DNA of 13,174 nucleotides, taken from NCBI GenBank assembly GCA_945877885.1, contig CAMCSI010000020.1, positions 1-13,174 on the forward strand, written 5' to 3'. This stretch comes from Chlamydia trachomatis. Its GTDB lineage: Bacteria > Chlamydiota > Chlamydiia > Chlamydiales > 2-12-FULL-49-11. A program made the translations under genes and the position numbers. Numbering within the stretch: position 1 is the first letter of the stretch; every line of letters starts with the position of its first letter. Below are positions 12,909 through 13,174 of this stretch, one piece after another. The notes under the pieces were generated by a model, which saw nothing but the letters and a program-made list of their open reading frames with translations, searched no databases and was not told the DNA's origin.

Positions 12909-13174
12909 ATGAACACCCATCGAACAATCCAATTATTTAGCATTGCTTTTTACCTAACTCTTTCAGGATGCATGGGAAATAGCCCTAAAGTTACCGCCTC
13001 TGGTCAAAATGATGTGATGATTCATCAACTCCGTGTTGAGCTTGAAGAAATTAAACACCATATTCATACCACTGTTATGCAAATGAATATTTTAACCAAT
13101 AAAATGATCAATTCTGAAGATAAAATGTTTGAGCTCAAGCAGCGCGATCTAATTATTCAAAAGCAGACACTTGA
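12909..13174 (+). CDS. Lipoprotein with N-terminal coiled coil, partial (3' end outside window)
   Basis: Eighty-eight residues are present before the window ends. They start MNTHRTIQLFSIAFYLTLSG followed by Cys21; LSGC is a clean lipobox, so the mature protein is predicted to be lipidated. From about residue 35 the sequence is a likely coiled coil rich in Glu/Lys/Ile/Met heptads (IHQLRVELEEIKHH, NILTNKMINSEDKMFELKQR). The position directly after pal and the coiled coil recall CpoB/YbgF, which coordinates Tol-Pal with cell-wall synthesis, but CpoB itself is not a lipoprotein. In chlamydiae an NlpD-like wall protein can also follow pal. The domain that would decide lies beyond the window. AGGAAG (12899-12904) overlaps the pal stop and serves as ribosome-binding site. 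Confidence 0.85.
   Translation, partial: MNTHRTIQLFSIAFYLTLSGCMGNSPKVTASGQNDVMIHQLRVELEEIKHHIHTTVMQMNILTNKMINSEDKMFELKQRDLIIQKQTL

Overview
This AT-rich window carries two gene blocks that together point to the phylum Chlamydiae. The likely source is an environmental (non-Chlamydiaceae) lineage, because several genes differ from the compact Chlamydia trachomatis layout. The assignment rests on gene order and on the protein families read from the sequence; no database search was possible. No rRNA, tRNA, CRISPR array or insertion sequence was seen, and no gap between genes exceeds about 120 bases.

Left block (1-4510, + strand): the 3' part of the replicative helicase dnaB, then a promoter region, a 29-residue very basic COX24/bS22-type ribosomal-associated peptide, and mnmG (tRNA U34 modification), which starts 2 bases after the peptide's stop codon. 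A short gap with a perfect 8-bp dyad leads into a second group. This holds a receiver-like protein with a decayed GGDEF-like C-terminus, a small exported protein of unknown function, and a single-domain lipoate-protein ligase. These last three overlap one another and look translationally coupled.

Middle block (4473-9063, - strand): tatD, then sdhC-sdhA-sdhB, a type B (Bacillus/epsilonproteobacteria-like) succinate dehydrogenase with a di-haem cytochrome b subunit. SdhC carries an unusual insert of about 110 residues between its third and fourth membrane helices. The sdhB and lplA ORFs converge and overlap by 38 bases.

Right block (9125-13174, + strand): a Tol-Pal operon, tolQ-tolR-(TolA/TonB-like)-tolB-pal, followed by the start of a further coiled-coil lipoprotein gene. 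The first four genes overlap by 1-8 bases. tatD and tolQ diverge from a 60-base region in which predicted -10 boxes on opposite strands overlap.

Functionally the window combines replication and translation housekeeping, cofactor supply (lipoylation of the 2-oxoacid dehydrogenases that feed the TCA cycle), a respiratory TCA enzyme, and the envelope machine that links inner membrane, peptidoglycan and outer membrane. The least explained part is the two-gene insertion between mnmG and lplA: a pseudo-receiver/pseudo-GGDEF protein coupled to a small exported protein.
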